A stretch of DNA of 64,000 bases from Muscardinus avellanarius (lineage: Eukaryota; Chordata; Mammalia; Rodentia; Gliridae): contig OY726571.1 in NCBI GenBank assembly GCA_963383645.1, forward strand, positions 78,656,476-78,720,475, in the 5' to 3' direction. The notes below the pieces were generated by a model. That model ran no database searches. It was not told the DNA's origin and saw nothing but the letters and a program-made list of their open reading frames with translations. The first letter of the stretch is position 1. The number at the start of each line of letters is the position of its first letter. Shown piece by piece: positions 1-11,169 of the stretch. Position numbers and translations under genes: made by a program.

Positions 1-1450
1 TAAGCTGTTTCAGTGTTTTAGGAAGTGCTAGCTATGGAAACTTATGGGCTAAACTGTGTAGTAACTGGCCCCACAGATCTGCATCTACTCTGCTAGTGTC
101 TAATTTGAAATTGTCTGCAGAGTTTTAAAGAAATGTGCCTACTTTTCTGTCTTCAGGTCATTGCTGGAGTCACCTCTGAGCGCCCTTCTCTGTCACTCCC
201 AACCCATGGATGGCTCTTCTCCATTGTCTATTCCACCAGGTGACCTCAAAACTAAGAGAGAAAAGGGAAATGTCTAATGGTATGGATTCTCCCTGCTTTC
301 TTAAAAATTTCTAGTACATTTTCTTGAAAGCGAATGTTTTCCTTATAAGTGGGTAAGCTGAGTAGAGTTTAAACATTTTATCTCTTTGTATATTAAAAAT
401 TTTGGACCCTTTTTGGAGGTCCCCTTCATAATGATGAATCAGTAGAAAAATAACCAGAGCACACTACTGATAACTTTTCAAACATTGGAACAGCTACAGC
501 ATTCTCCCGAGTTTGAGATTACGAGGTTGGCTTGACTGTAGCTGCCATCCTGGCAGGAGCTGGTCACGTGTGCAAATAAGTTTAACAAGAGACACACTCA
601 TTCTTTCTGTACTAATGTAACCTTTTCCTTTGACTTTCACATCAAAGATTGGTGATGTCACTTACCCATGGCCCTTACCCTTGGTCAGCCACTCATTCCC
701 TATTCAAGTAACTTGCCGTGTCCTCCAGAAGTGAACCCATCCCCATCTTCTAATGGGCATATTTGGTCATCTCCAGCATAGCATCTCTGCCATCGGCTTG
801 CTGGGCTCTCTAGTCTACTGTGGACCCTCTACACCACTCTTACCTTTCTGAAACAGATCTCACTGTGTGATTTCCCCTCTTGATAAAGAGCACATTTCAA
901 GCTTTTTAGCCTGTTGCGCCTTGTCTGTGTTGTTTCCACAAAATCTCCACTCCTGTGTCCACTGATGTCTGTAGTTTGGTCGTCCAGTCCTGGTTCAGTT
1001 TCCAAGTCAATCCTTAGTGAGTCAGAGTACATGAAGATCACTCCCATTCCCTTCTTACCTCTTCCCTTAGTCAATGGGCACAGGAAATTAAGCGAGTATC
1101 CTAGAGCAAAACTTTGGTGGCCCAGCGATGACCTCCACATCATCACCTGTCTTGATGTCCCTACTGTCCTTTAGACCCAGTTCCTTTTTCTTTTGTGTTA
1201 CATATTGCGGCCATGGTTTACATTTCTTTCACCCATCTTGTATTGACTCAGTCTGCACTTTTACCTGGGTTCCTGTTCCTAAATTTTGATTAGTTGTTCA
1301 GCTTAATATTAATTTAGTCTTCTCCTAAGGCATCAGCTTGGACTTTAACTTCTCCTTGGCAGTTGGTGTATCTTCCATCAGAGTTACTCTTGGCAAGTCT
1401 AGTGATTGTTACACAAGAGTGCCTGGAGGGGGCGACATTTTGTGCACAGT
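1..1450. other. single-copy sequence, no gene seen
   Basis: No repeat family, RNA gene or convincing coding frame was recognised. Short overlapping ORFs on both strands around 830-1170 show no conserved motif and look like chance. Confidence 0.5.
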
Positions 1451-1765
1451 GTGTCTTAGTTTCCTCTCGCTGCTATAACAAATTTCTACAAATGTGGTGG
1501 CTTGAAGCCAAAGTATTGTGTTGGCCATGCTGAGTTCCTTCCAGAGGCCCGACCGACTGTCTGTTTCGGGGGCTGCTGGTCTTACCTTGCAGGCGGCTCC
1601 ATCATCCACATCACCAGCTGCATGCCTACCTTGTCTCTCTGTGGTCCAGTTGCCCTCTGCTCCTCTGTAAGCATACTCGTGCTGGCATCTAGGGCCCAAT
1701 TCAGACTAACAGCCCCATCTCAAGATGGTTCACATAATCACACCTGTAATGCCTTTGCTAAAAAG
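1451..1765 (+). repeat. MLT1-like MaLR LTR fragment
   Basis: The start 'cttagtttcctctcgctgctataacaaat' region (about 1455-1483), followed by a 'gtggtggcttgaa' segment, and the end around 1700-1765 ('gggcccaattcagacta', 'catctcaagatggttcac') match the layout of mammalian ERVL-MaLR MLT1 LTRs in sense orientation. The middle is heavily diverged, so the subfamily is not called. No open reading frame of retroviral origin is visible. Confidence 0.7.
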
Positions 1766-2043
1766 AAACATTTACAGGTCTCAGAATTAGGATCTTTGAG
1801 AGCCATTCTTCACTTCACTAGACCATATTTTACCCGCCTCACTGAATTTTTCAGCTTCTTCTGGAAACGCTGGTGCTGACTTTTTCTGAATCTTTGATAA
1901 GCTCGCCATGCCTATTGGATTATCTGCCTCTCATCTATCCACCGACCCCTACAGAACTCACCACAGCAATGCTCTCAATTTCAAGCTGATAATAAATAGG
2001 CCAGCATTTAGCACCTCCTCCCCTTACCATTTCTAAACTTTTT

Positions 2044-2215
2044 CCTCTATCATATGTATATAAGATGAAATATGTATATTTCTGTACACATATAATCTAT
2101 ACATATTTATATATATTATACATATGCATAATTTATATACATATATAACATATATATGCACATTTTATGACATGAAATATATACATCTCTTTCTGTGCAT
2201 TTTTCTCCTATACCA
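2044..2215. repeat. AT-rich, TA-dinucleotide-rich low-complexity tract
   Basis: Imperfect runs of tatata/catata with interspersed acatat extend over about 170 bases. The stretch between the MLT1 fragment and this tract (1766-2043) is single-copy with nothing recognised. Confidence 0.8.
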
Positions 2216-2229
2216 TATATATTTCTAAT

Positions 2230-2443
2230 TTTATTTTTATTTTTTTGTGGTACTGAGGATTGATCACAGGGCATTCTACCTCTAAGCCACAACTCATAGC
2301 CCTATTTCATTTTTAATTTGGAAGCAGGATCTCACTACATTGTGGAGGGCCTCTCTATGTTGCTAACACTGACTTTAAACCTACAATGCTACTGTCTCAG
2401 CCTCCCAGGTACTGGGATTACAGATGTGAGCCACCAGGCCTAG
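2230..2443 (-). repeat. B1-dID composite SINE, old copy
   Basis: Reads in antisense as T-rich tail, dID part ('ggtactgaggattgatcac', 'ctacctctaagccac'), linker, then B1 part ending 'tgggattacagatgtgagcc'. Many substitutions and loss of CpGs mark it as old. Confidence 0.88.
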
Positions 2444-3214
2444 ATATGTGTATGTATGCATGTTTTTGTGTATATAGATATGTCTCATCATGTAATGCTC
2501 TTTTCTCTACAAAGATCTTGCAGTTAGACCTTCCCAGATGAAAGCCTCCACTGCTTTTAATTATCCAAGACACATCGAGATGTGCCATGAGATATGGGCT
2601 GCCATCTATGGGTCTAGAATGGCCTTTTTTCTTGTTCTGTATTTGTTGAAATATTGTTTATTTGCAAGGTCCCGTTCAAGTTTCATATTCCTTGAGATTT
2701 TTAAAAATCTCCCTTCCCATGCAGAATTCATTCCTTCTTCCTTCTGTTCTTCCTCAGCACTCTGTTTCTATTTGATTAAAACCCTTACCACATTGTGTTA
2801 TGCTTTATTTTGTCTACAGTTCCTCTTGGTAGGCTTTGAGTTTCATGTGAATAAGGAATTGGATAGTATTTATCTTCTATTAAAATTTTAACCTGATACA
2901 TGATCCATAAGAATGTGACATACTAATACTACATAATCCGTTTGATGAGTTGATCTGTTCAGATTTTAAACTTTACATAATTCAGAATATCTTAGGACCT
3001 GTGACTATTTAGCATTCTTCTCCCCATTTCCTTATGGACCTATGAGTAACTGTTTCTATAGATAGCTAGAGAGGATTAGAGCTTCTGTTTCTAGTATGGA
3101 CTGATTACAAATACTCCAACTTATATATCACATGATTTACATTTTTACATTTCACTCAGTGTGGGGGTAGGGTGGGGACCTATATTATTCTTACCCATCT
3201 AGAGAACTAATTTA
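2444..3214. other. single-copy AT-rich sequence
   Basis: No repeat family or gene recognised. The ORF of about 117 residues starting near 2538 is hydrophobic low-information sequence without a known motif. Confidence 0.45.
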
Positions 3215-3457
3215 TTAAGAGGCTTTTCTTTTCTTTTTTTTTTTTTTTTTTTTTGGTGGTACTGGGGTTCCTGGAAGCCCTTCTACCTCCGGGCTACACT
3301 CCCAGACCTATTTTTACATTTTTATTTGGAAACAGGGTCTCCTAAGCCAGCACGTATGGCTGGCTTCGAACCTGCGCGATCCTCCTGTCTCCGCCTCCCA
3401 AGCGGGGGGGATTACAAGCGTGCGCCACCACGCCCGGCGTTTTTAAGAGGCTTTTCT
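3215..3457 (-). repeat. young-type (tier III) B1-dID SINE with 15-bp target duplication
   Basis: Element body about 3230-3442, flanked by identical 15-bp direct repeats TTAAGAGGCTTTTCT at 3215-3229 and 3443-3457. The tail is a run of about 20 T. The dID part has the altered form 'ggggttcctggaagccc', and the B1 part has 'gcgcgatcctcctgtctccgcctcccaagc' with intact CpGs. An extra 'gta' lies inside the 'agccagcacg(gta)tggctggc' segment. Intact target duplication and CpG content suggest a recent insertion. Confidence 0.93.
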
Positions 3458-3501
3458 AAGCCCGTGAACCTGCTTCTAATATTGTCCCTTGTCTTCTTGT
3501 A

Positions 3502-3737
3502 GACCTAGACTTTTTTTTTTTTTTTTGGTTCTATTGGGGTTCCTCGAAACCCTTCTACCTCCAGGCTACACTCCAGGCTACACTCCAGGCTACACTCCCA
3601 GACCTATTTTATATTTTTATTTGGAAACAGGGTCTCTTAAGCCAGTGAGGCTGGCTTCGAACCTGCGCAATCTTCCTGTCTCCGCCTACCAAGTGCAGGG
3701 ATTACAAGCGTGCGCCACCACGCCCGGTGACCTAGAC
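3502..3737 (-). repeat. young-type (tier III) B1-dID SINE with triplicated A-box segment
   Basis: Flanked by GACCTAGAC at 3502-3510 and 3729-3737. Same subfamily as its neighbour 60 bp upstream. The 12-mer ccaggctacact is present three times in tandem (3561-3596). In sense orientation this segment covers the tRNA-like A-box region of the dID half, so this copy carries an internal promoter-region expansion. Confidence 0.93.
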
Positions 3738-4057
3738 ATTTTAAACAAGAATTAGAAATTGTACTCTGGTGAATTACTTCTTTTCTTTTTTCTTTTTTAC
3801 TTATGGCAGTTAAATAGGAATTCCCCCCTCCCCTTTTCCTGGGTGTCGTGTTTTGTCTGAGTAGATGTGCATTTCAGAGTTTCCCCTTCCTGGTCCGGGT
3901 GGTGAAGGCTGTGCCCTGGGAGGGATGGGGCCTGTCTCTTGGTGGACATCTGTTTCCCATTTCTGCCACCGTGAGCCTCTCAGGATTTTTGGAGAGAGGG
4001 CTGGCATTTCATTTCATTGCATGCTATATTTATGAGAGACTTGAAGGGCTTTGAGGA

Positions 4058-4091
<34 letters not shown>

Positions 4092-4416
4092 GCTATCTAT
4101 TCCCCTAACAGCTCTCTGAGGTCTACTGGGGCAGGAAGTGTTATCTGCACATTGCAGAAGCTACAGCAGAGGAATAGCCCAACTTGATATTTGCCCCAGA
4201 GCAAATCAAGGCAGGGTGGAGTCTTTCAACCTGCAGCTCCTCGGTCTCTGTGCCAAATGGCTGAAATTTAACTTTTATACCGATGTTCATTTGGGTTTTG
4301 CGTGAAATATTATTATCGGCACCCATTGGGTAGGCAGTGCTCCAATCTTAGTATTAATTTTCTGTCTACTGTATCTTCCTTTAATCCTTTTTTGTTATGG
4401 GAACACTAGAAATGTG
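3738..4416. other. single-copy sequence
   Basis: No repeat family or gene recognised apart from a pyrimidine-rich run at about 4061-4092. Confidence 0.45.
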
Positions 4417-4460
4417 TCTTTGTGTGTGTGTGTGTGTATACATATATATGTATATATAAT
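4417..4460. repeat. (TG)n/(TA)n microsatellite
   Basis: About ten TG units followed by imperfect TA/CA steps. Confidence 0.85.
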
Positions 4461-4504
4461 TTTTAAAAATTTATTCTTTCAAAAGAATTTACATATTGCA
4501 TCAT

Positions 4505-4720
4505 TTTATTGTTTTTGTTGTTGTTTTGTGTGTGGTACTAGTAATTGAACCCAGGGAGCATTCAACCCCTGAGCTAGATCCTTTAAAGTCCTTTTTCCTT
4601 TTTGCTTTTCAAACAGGGTTTTGCTAAGTTATTGAGAGTCTCACTACTTGTTGAGGCTTGCTGAACTGGCTGAACTTGTGATCCTCCTGTCTCAACCTCC
4701 CAACTAATGGAATTACAGGC
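4505..4720 (-). repeat. B1-dID SINE, old, lacking the B1 5' end
   Basis: dID at about 4534-4575 ('ggtactagtaattgaaccc') and B1 to 'ggaattacaggc'. The final 'gcgccaccacgcc' segment is missing, so the copy is 5'-truncated. Confidence 0.85.
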
Positions 4721-4830
4721 TTCTTTTTGAGTTTTGCAGAGAGGTTACTTGTCTGGGGACTGAATACAAATGTGTACGATTATTTCAGCATTATTAGCAT
4801 ATCTGATATTTTCTCACTTTTTCTTTTCTT

Positions 4831-5029
4831 GGTACTAGGAATTTAACCCAAGAATATTCTTCCTCTGAGCTACACTCCCAACCCAATCTTAATTCAAAAT
4901 TATATTTTGAAATAGGGTTTTACTAAGTTGCTGAGGGTGTCACTGAGTTGCTGAGGCTGCCCTCCAACCTACAATCCTCCTGTCTCAGCCTCCCAAGTAA
5001 TGGGATCACTGGGGCGCACCACCGTGTAC
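4831..5029 (-). repeat. B1-dID SINE, old copy
   Basis: Complete antisense order dID ('ggtactaggaatttaaccc'), linker, B1 ('ctcagcctcccaagtaatgg'), with strong divergence. Confidence 0.87.
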
Positions 5030-5256
5030 AACTACTTTCTTGCTATTTTTTTAATCAGTCCATCATACTACATATTAAGTACAGATAAGAAAGACAAGAA
5101 TAAAATGAAAGATAATAGCAAATGTTAGAAGGAAGAAATGGTGTAAAATTAGACACCAGATACCAGAAACCAACAAATGTGCTATTTGGGTCATCCTCGG
5201 GAGCTCAGCCTCTAACTCTCCATACCCTTCCCCTACAATGTTAAGATACTTTTCAT

Positions 5257-5461
5257 GCTGAGCGTGGTTGCGCATGCTTGTAATCCCAGCATTCTGGAGG
5301 CTGAGACAGGAGGATCGTGGTTCATGGCCAGCCTCAGCTAGTGAGGCTCTTTGCAACTCAGTGAGACCCTGTTTCAAAATCGAGAATAAAAAGTAGAGCT
5401 GGGGGTGTAGCTCAGAAGTAGAAGGTCCTGGGGTTCTATCCCCAGTATCGCACATAAAAAA
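5257..5461 (+). repeat. B1-dID SINE, tier I
   Basis: Sense copy: B1 start 'gctgagcgtggttgcgcatg', linker, dID 'gctgggggtgtagctcaga', A-rich tail. Confidence 0.92.
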
Positions 5462-6146
5462 GATGTTTTCCTTCTTCACTTAGAACACAGTCAAATTTAA
5501 AATATGATGACTGTAAATGAATATTCTCAATCAAACTGGCCTGAGCCTTAAATAAAGGACATATTTCAGGGGGGGGGTGACTAAGGCTTCTTTCTTCTTC
5601 CTGGCTGCATTCAGTATGCCCCTCTCTTTCAGCAAATGGCATTAATTATCCTCTTGCTGCTGAGCCCCAGGAGCTGCCTGGCAGGGACCTTTTCTACAGA
5701 GTTCCTGGGCTCCCGGGCACAGTTTCTATTTATTGCTGGGGGGCGGGGGGGGGGGCGCTGAGCAGGCAGTTGGCTGGGAGCCCCTCTGCCATCTCCCTGA
5801 GCCTGGGAGGTAATGGAGAGCACCTGGTGGAGGGGGTGAGCAGCTTGCCGCCCACCGCCCTGTCGGCCCCTTTGCCTCCCCTGCTCTGGAGAACACCACC
5901 CGGCTGCAGTGTGTTTTGCCTTGAAACCATTTGGAGCTGCTAGAAGGGAGGCCACCCAGAGCTTGTGCGAGCAGCTGGGGCTGCAGGTCTCCTATTGGCC
6001 AGAGCAGAGAATGTTCTCACTTATCTCCAGCGAACATGGGTGGCCGGGTCCCTTAGGATAATGCAATTTCTCGCTGTCTGGAGGTGGGAGCTATTGTTCT
6101 TCTTCCCAGCGTGTGTTTGAAGTCGTTTTGTAAGGCTTCCAGCTTC
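5462..6146. other. GC-rich single-copy block with G runs
   Basis: SINE-free block rich in G runs, including an uninterrupted G tract inside 5738-5756 that could form a quadruplex, and an inverted CCAAT sequence (attgg) near 5995. No repeat family recognised. It could be a regulatory block, but nothing in the sequence proves it. Confidence 0.35.
5636..5761 (+). other. short ORF with signal-peptide-like start (unproven)
   Basis: A 41-codon frame begins three bases after a good splice-acceptor-like sequence (pyrimidine tract 5616-5629, then cag at 5631-5633). It starts MALIILLLLSPRSCLAG, a short hydrophobic stretch with an alanine-glycine cleavage-like end, continues into a glycine/arginine run encoded by the G tract, and stops at 5759-5761. 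I do not recognise a family. Chance is the most likely explanation. Confidence 0.12.
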
Positions 6147-6156
6147 TGCTGACTCA
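6147..6156 (+). promoter_or_regulatory. MARE/AP-1-like site
   Basis: TGCTGACTCA matches the core recognised by MAF/NF-E2 and AP-1 family factors. It directly abuts the CA repeat. Motif match only. Confidence 0.2.
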
Positions 6157-6210
6157 CACACACAACACAAAACACACACACACACACACGCGCGCGCGCA
6201 TGTACATACA
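6154..6210. repeat. (CA)n(CG)n alternating purine-pyrimidine tract
   Basis: CA runs followed by four to five CG steps. Such alternating tracts can adopt Z-DNA. Confidence 0.9.
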
Positions 6211-6261
6211 CAGAAAAACTGCCTTGTGGGGTTTGCTGCCTTCTTGGTATAATCACTTTTG

Positions 6262-6462
6262 TTGTGTGTGTGGTACTGGGGATAGAACCCAGGGGCATTC
6301 TACCTTAGAGCTACACCCCCAGCCCTATTTTCTATTCTTTATTTTGAAACAGAGCCTCACTGAGTTGCAAAGGGTCTCACTAAGTAGCTGAGGCTGTCCG
6401 GGAACTGCGATCCTCCTGTCTCTCAAATGCTGGGATTACGAGAGCGTGCCACCATGCCCAGC
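6262..6462 (-). repeat. B1-dID SINE, tier I
   Basis: Antisense full-length copy with a TG-rich tail ('gttgtgtgtgtggtactgg') instead of a plain T run. B1 end 'accatgcccagc'. Confidence 0.92.
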
Positions 6463-8055
6463 GTGTAATGGCTTCTGAAATGGCTAAGGAGATTGCAAAC
6501 CTAGGGGTAAGGGCATAAACAGTACGTAGGAAAAACTGCTGTCTGCAGGTCCACAGCGTCAGAGAAAGTGCACCATCCTCTTTCATTGCTAACTCTGTTT
6601 CCTTCTTCGTCCTGCCTCCCCTCTTCAGGATCCTAATTATGGCTCACAGATGATTATGAGGGAGATTTCACGTTTGGAGACTTTTTCAGACTAACAAGTT
6701 GAAGGATGCCTTGCTTTGTTAGAAAATCGCCACGTCTAATGAACGTTTTATGAAGGAGGCTTTTCCACTCACCTCGGGTTCTGGCGCTTTGCAGTGATTA
6801 ACATGTGTGAAGAGCTGATTTCTTGGCTGTGCAGCACCTGGACTCTTTGTGGAGTCTCTCATGGTGGCGGGCCATCAGAGTGGGCTGGCAGCTGCTGAAT
6901 TATTTCCAAAGCAGAAAATCCAGCTCATTTACAATAGAAGCTTATAGTTTTTTGTTTTTAAAGGATAGAGGAATACTGCAGCTTTTTAAGATTTAACAGG
7001 CATCAATGGACCCAGTAGCCACAGTGACCAAGACTGAAACTATAGGTCGGTTTCCTTTCTTGATGACTTTAAACTATGTTCGCGCATTCTCAGGGGTCAA
7101 AGAAAACATAAGTTTTAATCCTCGATTGTAGTGATTTTTTTCCATGTAATAAAATCATGTCCTTATGTTGTATTAGCATGAAATAGCGCTTATTAAAAAA
7201 AAGGACCAGTTGAGTAGACAACAATTCCGTCTGATATAATTGTAAACTTTTTATAATTAGCAATATGCACTCTTTGTCTACTTGAGACATTCCAGTCGTC
7301 TGAAGTCCCCTGTTTTGTGCAGGTCAGTACTTGCCCAACTAAACAAATCATTACTTAATTGATAGCACTTGCACCTTCCCCAGTGATATTCTAGACTAAG
7401 ATCAAGATACAAAAATAGACCCTGTCCTCTCTTTTAGTGTCATTAGTTCATGAAAATACTGCCAAAGAGCTGGAAAACAAAATTTTCTCATGTTTTACAA
7501 CACAATTCCCCTGGGCCTCTGAGCCTTGTTTGTTCTTAATATTTTTCCAAAGAGACACTCCTGTAGCTTCCAGCAGAATCTGGTCTGTCTTAAAGCAAGC
7601 TGCGGCCTGTTTCAGAAACTACTCATTTCTACGTGGCAGAAGGTTCTGGAAAGCACACGATCCCTCCACCCCCACCCCCGTGATAGGAAGGATGTAAGTT
7701 TTAGATATGGAATACTGAGTGTGTTTGTGTGTGTGGATACGTCCATCTGATAGACACATAAAGAGCTCCTCATGCAAAACTCGTGAACCTTCCAGTGTTC
7801 ACAGGCTCCTCTGCCATGCGTCTTGAATGCACGTCCTAATAAACCATCCTTCTCTGTCCGCAAATGCCGGGCGTCTCTGCCCGCATTAGAGTTCTTGTTC
7901 CAGGCCCCCGGGGACGAAGACACAGAGTCCTTTCCTAGCTCGCCCTGCAGCTCCTGAGCCCTTGCAGACTGATGTCGCTACCTTTCTGTGTGTTCACAAT
8001 CTTGCCTTCAGCCTCCCACGATGTGGTGAGAGAGAGCAAGGCGAGAGGAAATGAA
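6463..8055. other. single-copy sequence, SINE-free
   Basis: No recent repeat, no coding frame with known motifs. The stretch 6780-6960 reads as well-preserved single-copy sequence and would be the first place to test for mammalian conservation. Confidence 0.4.
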
Positions 8056-8059
8056 TTAT

Positions 8060-8300
8060 TCAGCTTCTGCTAAATGTCAGGCACTGTGCTGGGCGCTGGG
8101 TGCACATTTCGCCGAAAAGTAAGTAATTTATAAATGAGGCGACAGAGAGTTTGAGAGCTCCAATTTCCAAGCCGGGCTGCTGGGATTTGAATCCTGCCTT
8201 GGCTACTTTCAAGATATTATAGGACCTATGGGGTGTCTCAGTTTCCCCATTTGTGAAGCGTGGTTATACACAGACGCAACCTCAACTGTTTGCTGTTAAG
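8060..8300. repeat. MIR-like fragments, two orientations
   Basis: 8060-8160 resembles antisense MIR ('aaatgtcaggcactgtgctgggcgctggg', then 'aaatgaggcgacagagag'). 8175-8300 resembles sense MIR ('gggatttgaatcctgcc', 'gtctcagtttccccatttgtgaa'). Head-to-head arrangement of two old copies. Confidence 0.65.
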
Positions 8301-10645
8301 TTAAATCAGTATAGGATTGCAGAGAGTCTAGAAGAGGTGCCCACCGTGCAGGGTTTGTTAACTACAAGAGCTAGGAAGCGGCGGTGGTCTGCCAGCAAGT
8401 AAATGGGCCAGGATCTGAACTTGATTCTGTTGACTTAAGAGAGGAGGCTGTCATGTCACTACATCCTTCCTTGCTTGTCTTCCTAGTTATATCCAGGTTG
8501 GAATCTCAAGTCAGTTCTCACCATCCTAACAGCCCGCCACCCCAGGAGTGCACTGGGGGGACCCTGCGTGATTCTGGATTCCCCTTGGCTTGACCTCGTG
8601 AATACAAGGTAGAGCCTGGGACTCTGATCTTAATTCGAGGTCATCCTTGAAGTATTTGGAACTGGATTGACCATCTTAGCTGCCCAGTGAATCTTCTAGG
8701 ATGTACAGATAATCCATCATTCTATCACACAGTTATACCTGTGTGGGTTCTGTTCCTCCTTCAAAGACAGAAGAAATTTGGAAGCAGAGTCAAGGTCATC
8801 TACTTCCAACTGTGCTCTCCCGAGCAGTGGACTGGCTGCTGAACACGCGGGTGCAGCTCGCAGGGGTCTGAAGCAAGGAAGGCGAGCACTACGTTTAGTT
8901 TGCTTTTTTTCTGTCTCTAAACATAAAATGCTGTGGGACGAGTTTTTCCTTCTTGTCCTTTACGTGTCGGCAGGGTCAAGAGTGTACAGTCTCAACTTAA
9001 GGATCTTTGACCTCTGCTTAGCTTCCTCTGGTGGTGTCTGCTGGGATTTTCAGCTCTAAGCTTGCATTCTTCTATCTTCTTGTCCCTCTAAATGTAGCAG
9101 ACTTGGCTTGGACCTATGTATCTTATGCCAATTTTCCTCTCTTAAGAAATGTTGCTAAAGATGTAGACCATATTTACAGAGCCCTTAGGTGTGACGATGG
9201 GGGACATACAATTTGGTCTCCAGTACGGAAAATATGAAGAAGGGGTTTGATTACTCTTGCCTCAGTCCTACCTAACTCACCTACTCGTGTCCAGTTTATT
9301 TTGGACGGGAGTCTTCAATAACATTAAAATTTATGTATGCAATGGGGTTTCGACTAAGGATGCAGGTCTTTAGGGCAAGATGGTGCTATTAATAGAATGT
9401 GGATGTGTGTGGTTTATTTTTGTTTTCGAAATGGAAATGTTTCTTTGGGGTTTTGGCATGCGCTTTGATATGCTGAAAGATGAGAAAACATCTTTTTGGA
9501 AAGTCAGCACTTATACCATATTAGGAAATTTACAGTGCTTCAGATTTCACATCTCATGTTTTAATTGCCTGGTTTGGTAATAGAAACATTTCAAGCCCCT
9601 CTCTTTCATTTCGAGTTACCACCACTGATTTTCCCCTTTTCAGTGGTGGGTCTGTTGCCAGCTTTAACTTCCTGTCCCAGTCCCAGCGTGGACGCTTGGC
9701 TCTGAGCATGGGACATGTCACATGTCCTCTGAAATGAGGATCATATTGAGTTCTGACACATGGGTTTATGCTCTCTTGTGATACCACACATGCAGTTGTT
9801 TCCTGTGGTGCTTGTAAACGTACTGAAAGAGCAGCTAACATTGAGTCTTGTCTTTGAAGCTTTTAAATTGTCTTTGAACAGAGGGTACTATTCTGAACAT
9901 TATGTAAAGCAGAGAAGAAATCCAAGGAAATGCTGCCATCATGGTCTGGGGCAGTGTTAGAAAGGCAACCCTGTGCCTTATAAAAGAGAGTTGGCCAAGT
10001 AGAGCCCGTGGTAGAGACGCACATGGAGGCTGGGGCGGGTGAGACAGATGGGGAGACAGGGAGAGAGGGTGGGATGGTCCAGTCCATGGAGTGTGGGTTT
10101 CCTGGAGAGATTAGGGCTCAAAACAGTTGGAATTATCTGCCTTCTTATGGAGGGAGCTATAAAGAAAGAAATTCTAAAATTTGTTTCTTGTGAACAATAA
10201 AATGTGTGTGTATGTGGAAGGACAGTCTTAGACACCATTTAAAAAAATATCACATATAGGTACAGGAGTTCAGAGGGGATATTACGTCCTCTGGAGAATT
10301 AAGGCTCCATTACTGGGCAGCTGAGAATGTGGATGATTTTTCCCCCTAGATAGATATCTATTTTTTCAGGTAAAGTAGTTATTGTGTTTTTCAGCATTCA
10401 AATATAATTAATTAATTAAATTTTAAGAGATGTTGTATGCAGAGGGAGTGGAAGGTACCTTCTCCTCCTCTTCTCTGATGCAGTGGTGTGGAGGAGCTGA
10501 AGCCTGTTTCTAGAACAAAGATAAAAAGATAGAGAGTGGGGAAGTAGGATTTGCTGTGTTCCATGATTTACTACCATATGAAGCATTGTTCTTGTTCTTT
10601 TTAAAATCTATGGCTTTCAATTCATAAAAATGGCTTTAAGAAATT
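8301..10645. other. single-copy sequence, SINE-free
   Basis: Several short ORFs on both strands but none with a recognisable domain. A TATAAAAG string at 9979-9986 has no other promoter evidence around it. Confidence 0.4.
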
Positions 10646-10647
10646 AT

Positions 10648-10718
10648 AAATATATATATGTATACACACACACATATATATATATATTTATATATATGTA
10701 TATATATATATATAATCA
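10648..10718. repeat. (TA)n/(CA)n microsatellite
   Basis: Imperfect tatata runs with a short cacacaca core. Confidence 0.9.
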
Positions 10719-10995
10719 TCGACATAGACCCAGGATTCAGACTGTCCTTTGTTATCCAGCTAGATAACAAAGCCAGACCTTGATTTCATTAAAACTCTAT
10801 ATTTTTCCCTTTCCAAGACATGAGGTTCACACTTTTCTAAAGTTTTATAATAATTATGAAGGATCCATAGTAAGTATAATTTTTATAATATATAAGAAAC
10901 AAAGTGGAGCTCAGGGTTTTTTTTCCCCCCGCTGTGAACTGAGTTCACAAGTTAAAAGCACAGCCCAGGGTAACGCAAAGAAGCTTGAAGAAGTT

Positions 10996-11169
10996 AAGCA
11001 TGGTGGTATAGGTCTTAATCCCAGTTCTTGGGAGGCTGAGGCAGGAGGATTGCAGGTTGGGGCCAGCCTCAGTGATACCCTCAGCAACTTAGCAAAATTC
11101 TGTTTCAAATTAAAAAGGGCTGGGGGCGTAGGTGGGTGGTAGAGTGCCCTGGTTTAATCCATAGCAGTA
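10996..11169 (+). repeat. B1-dID SINE, old copy
   Basis: B1 'agcatggtggtataggtcttaatccc', linker, degraded dID 'gctgggggcgtaggtgggtgg'. Shortened in the B1 3' half. Confidence 0.87.

Noticed and set aside
9979..9986. TATAAAAG string as a core promoter
   Set aside because: No initiator, CpG content, or downstream gene supports it.
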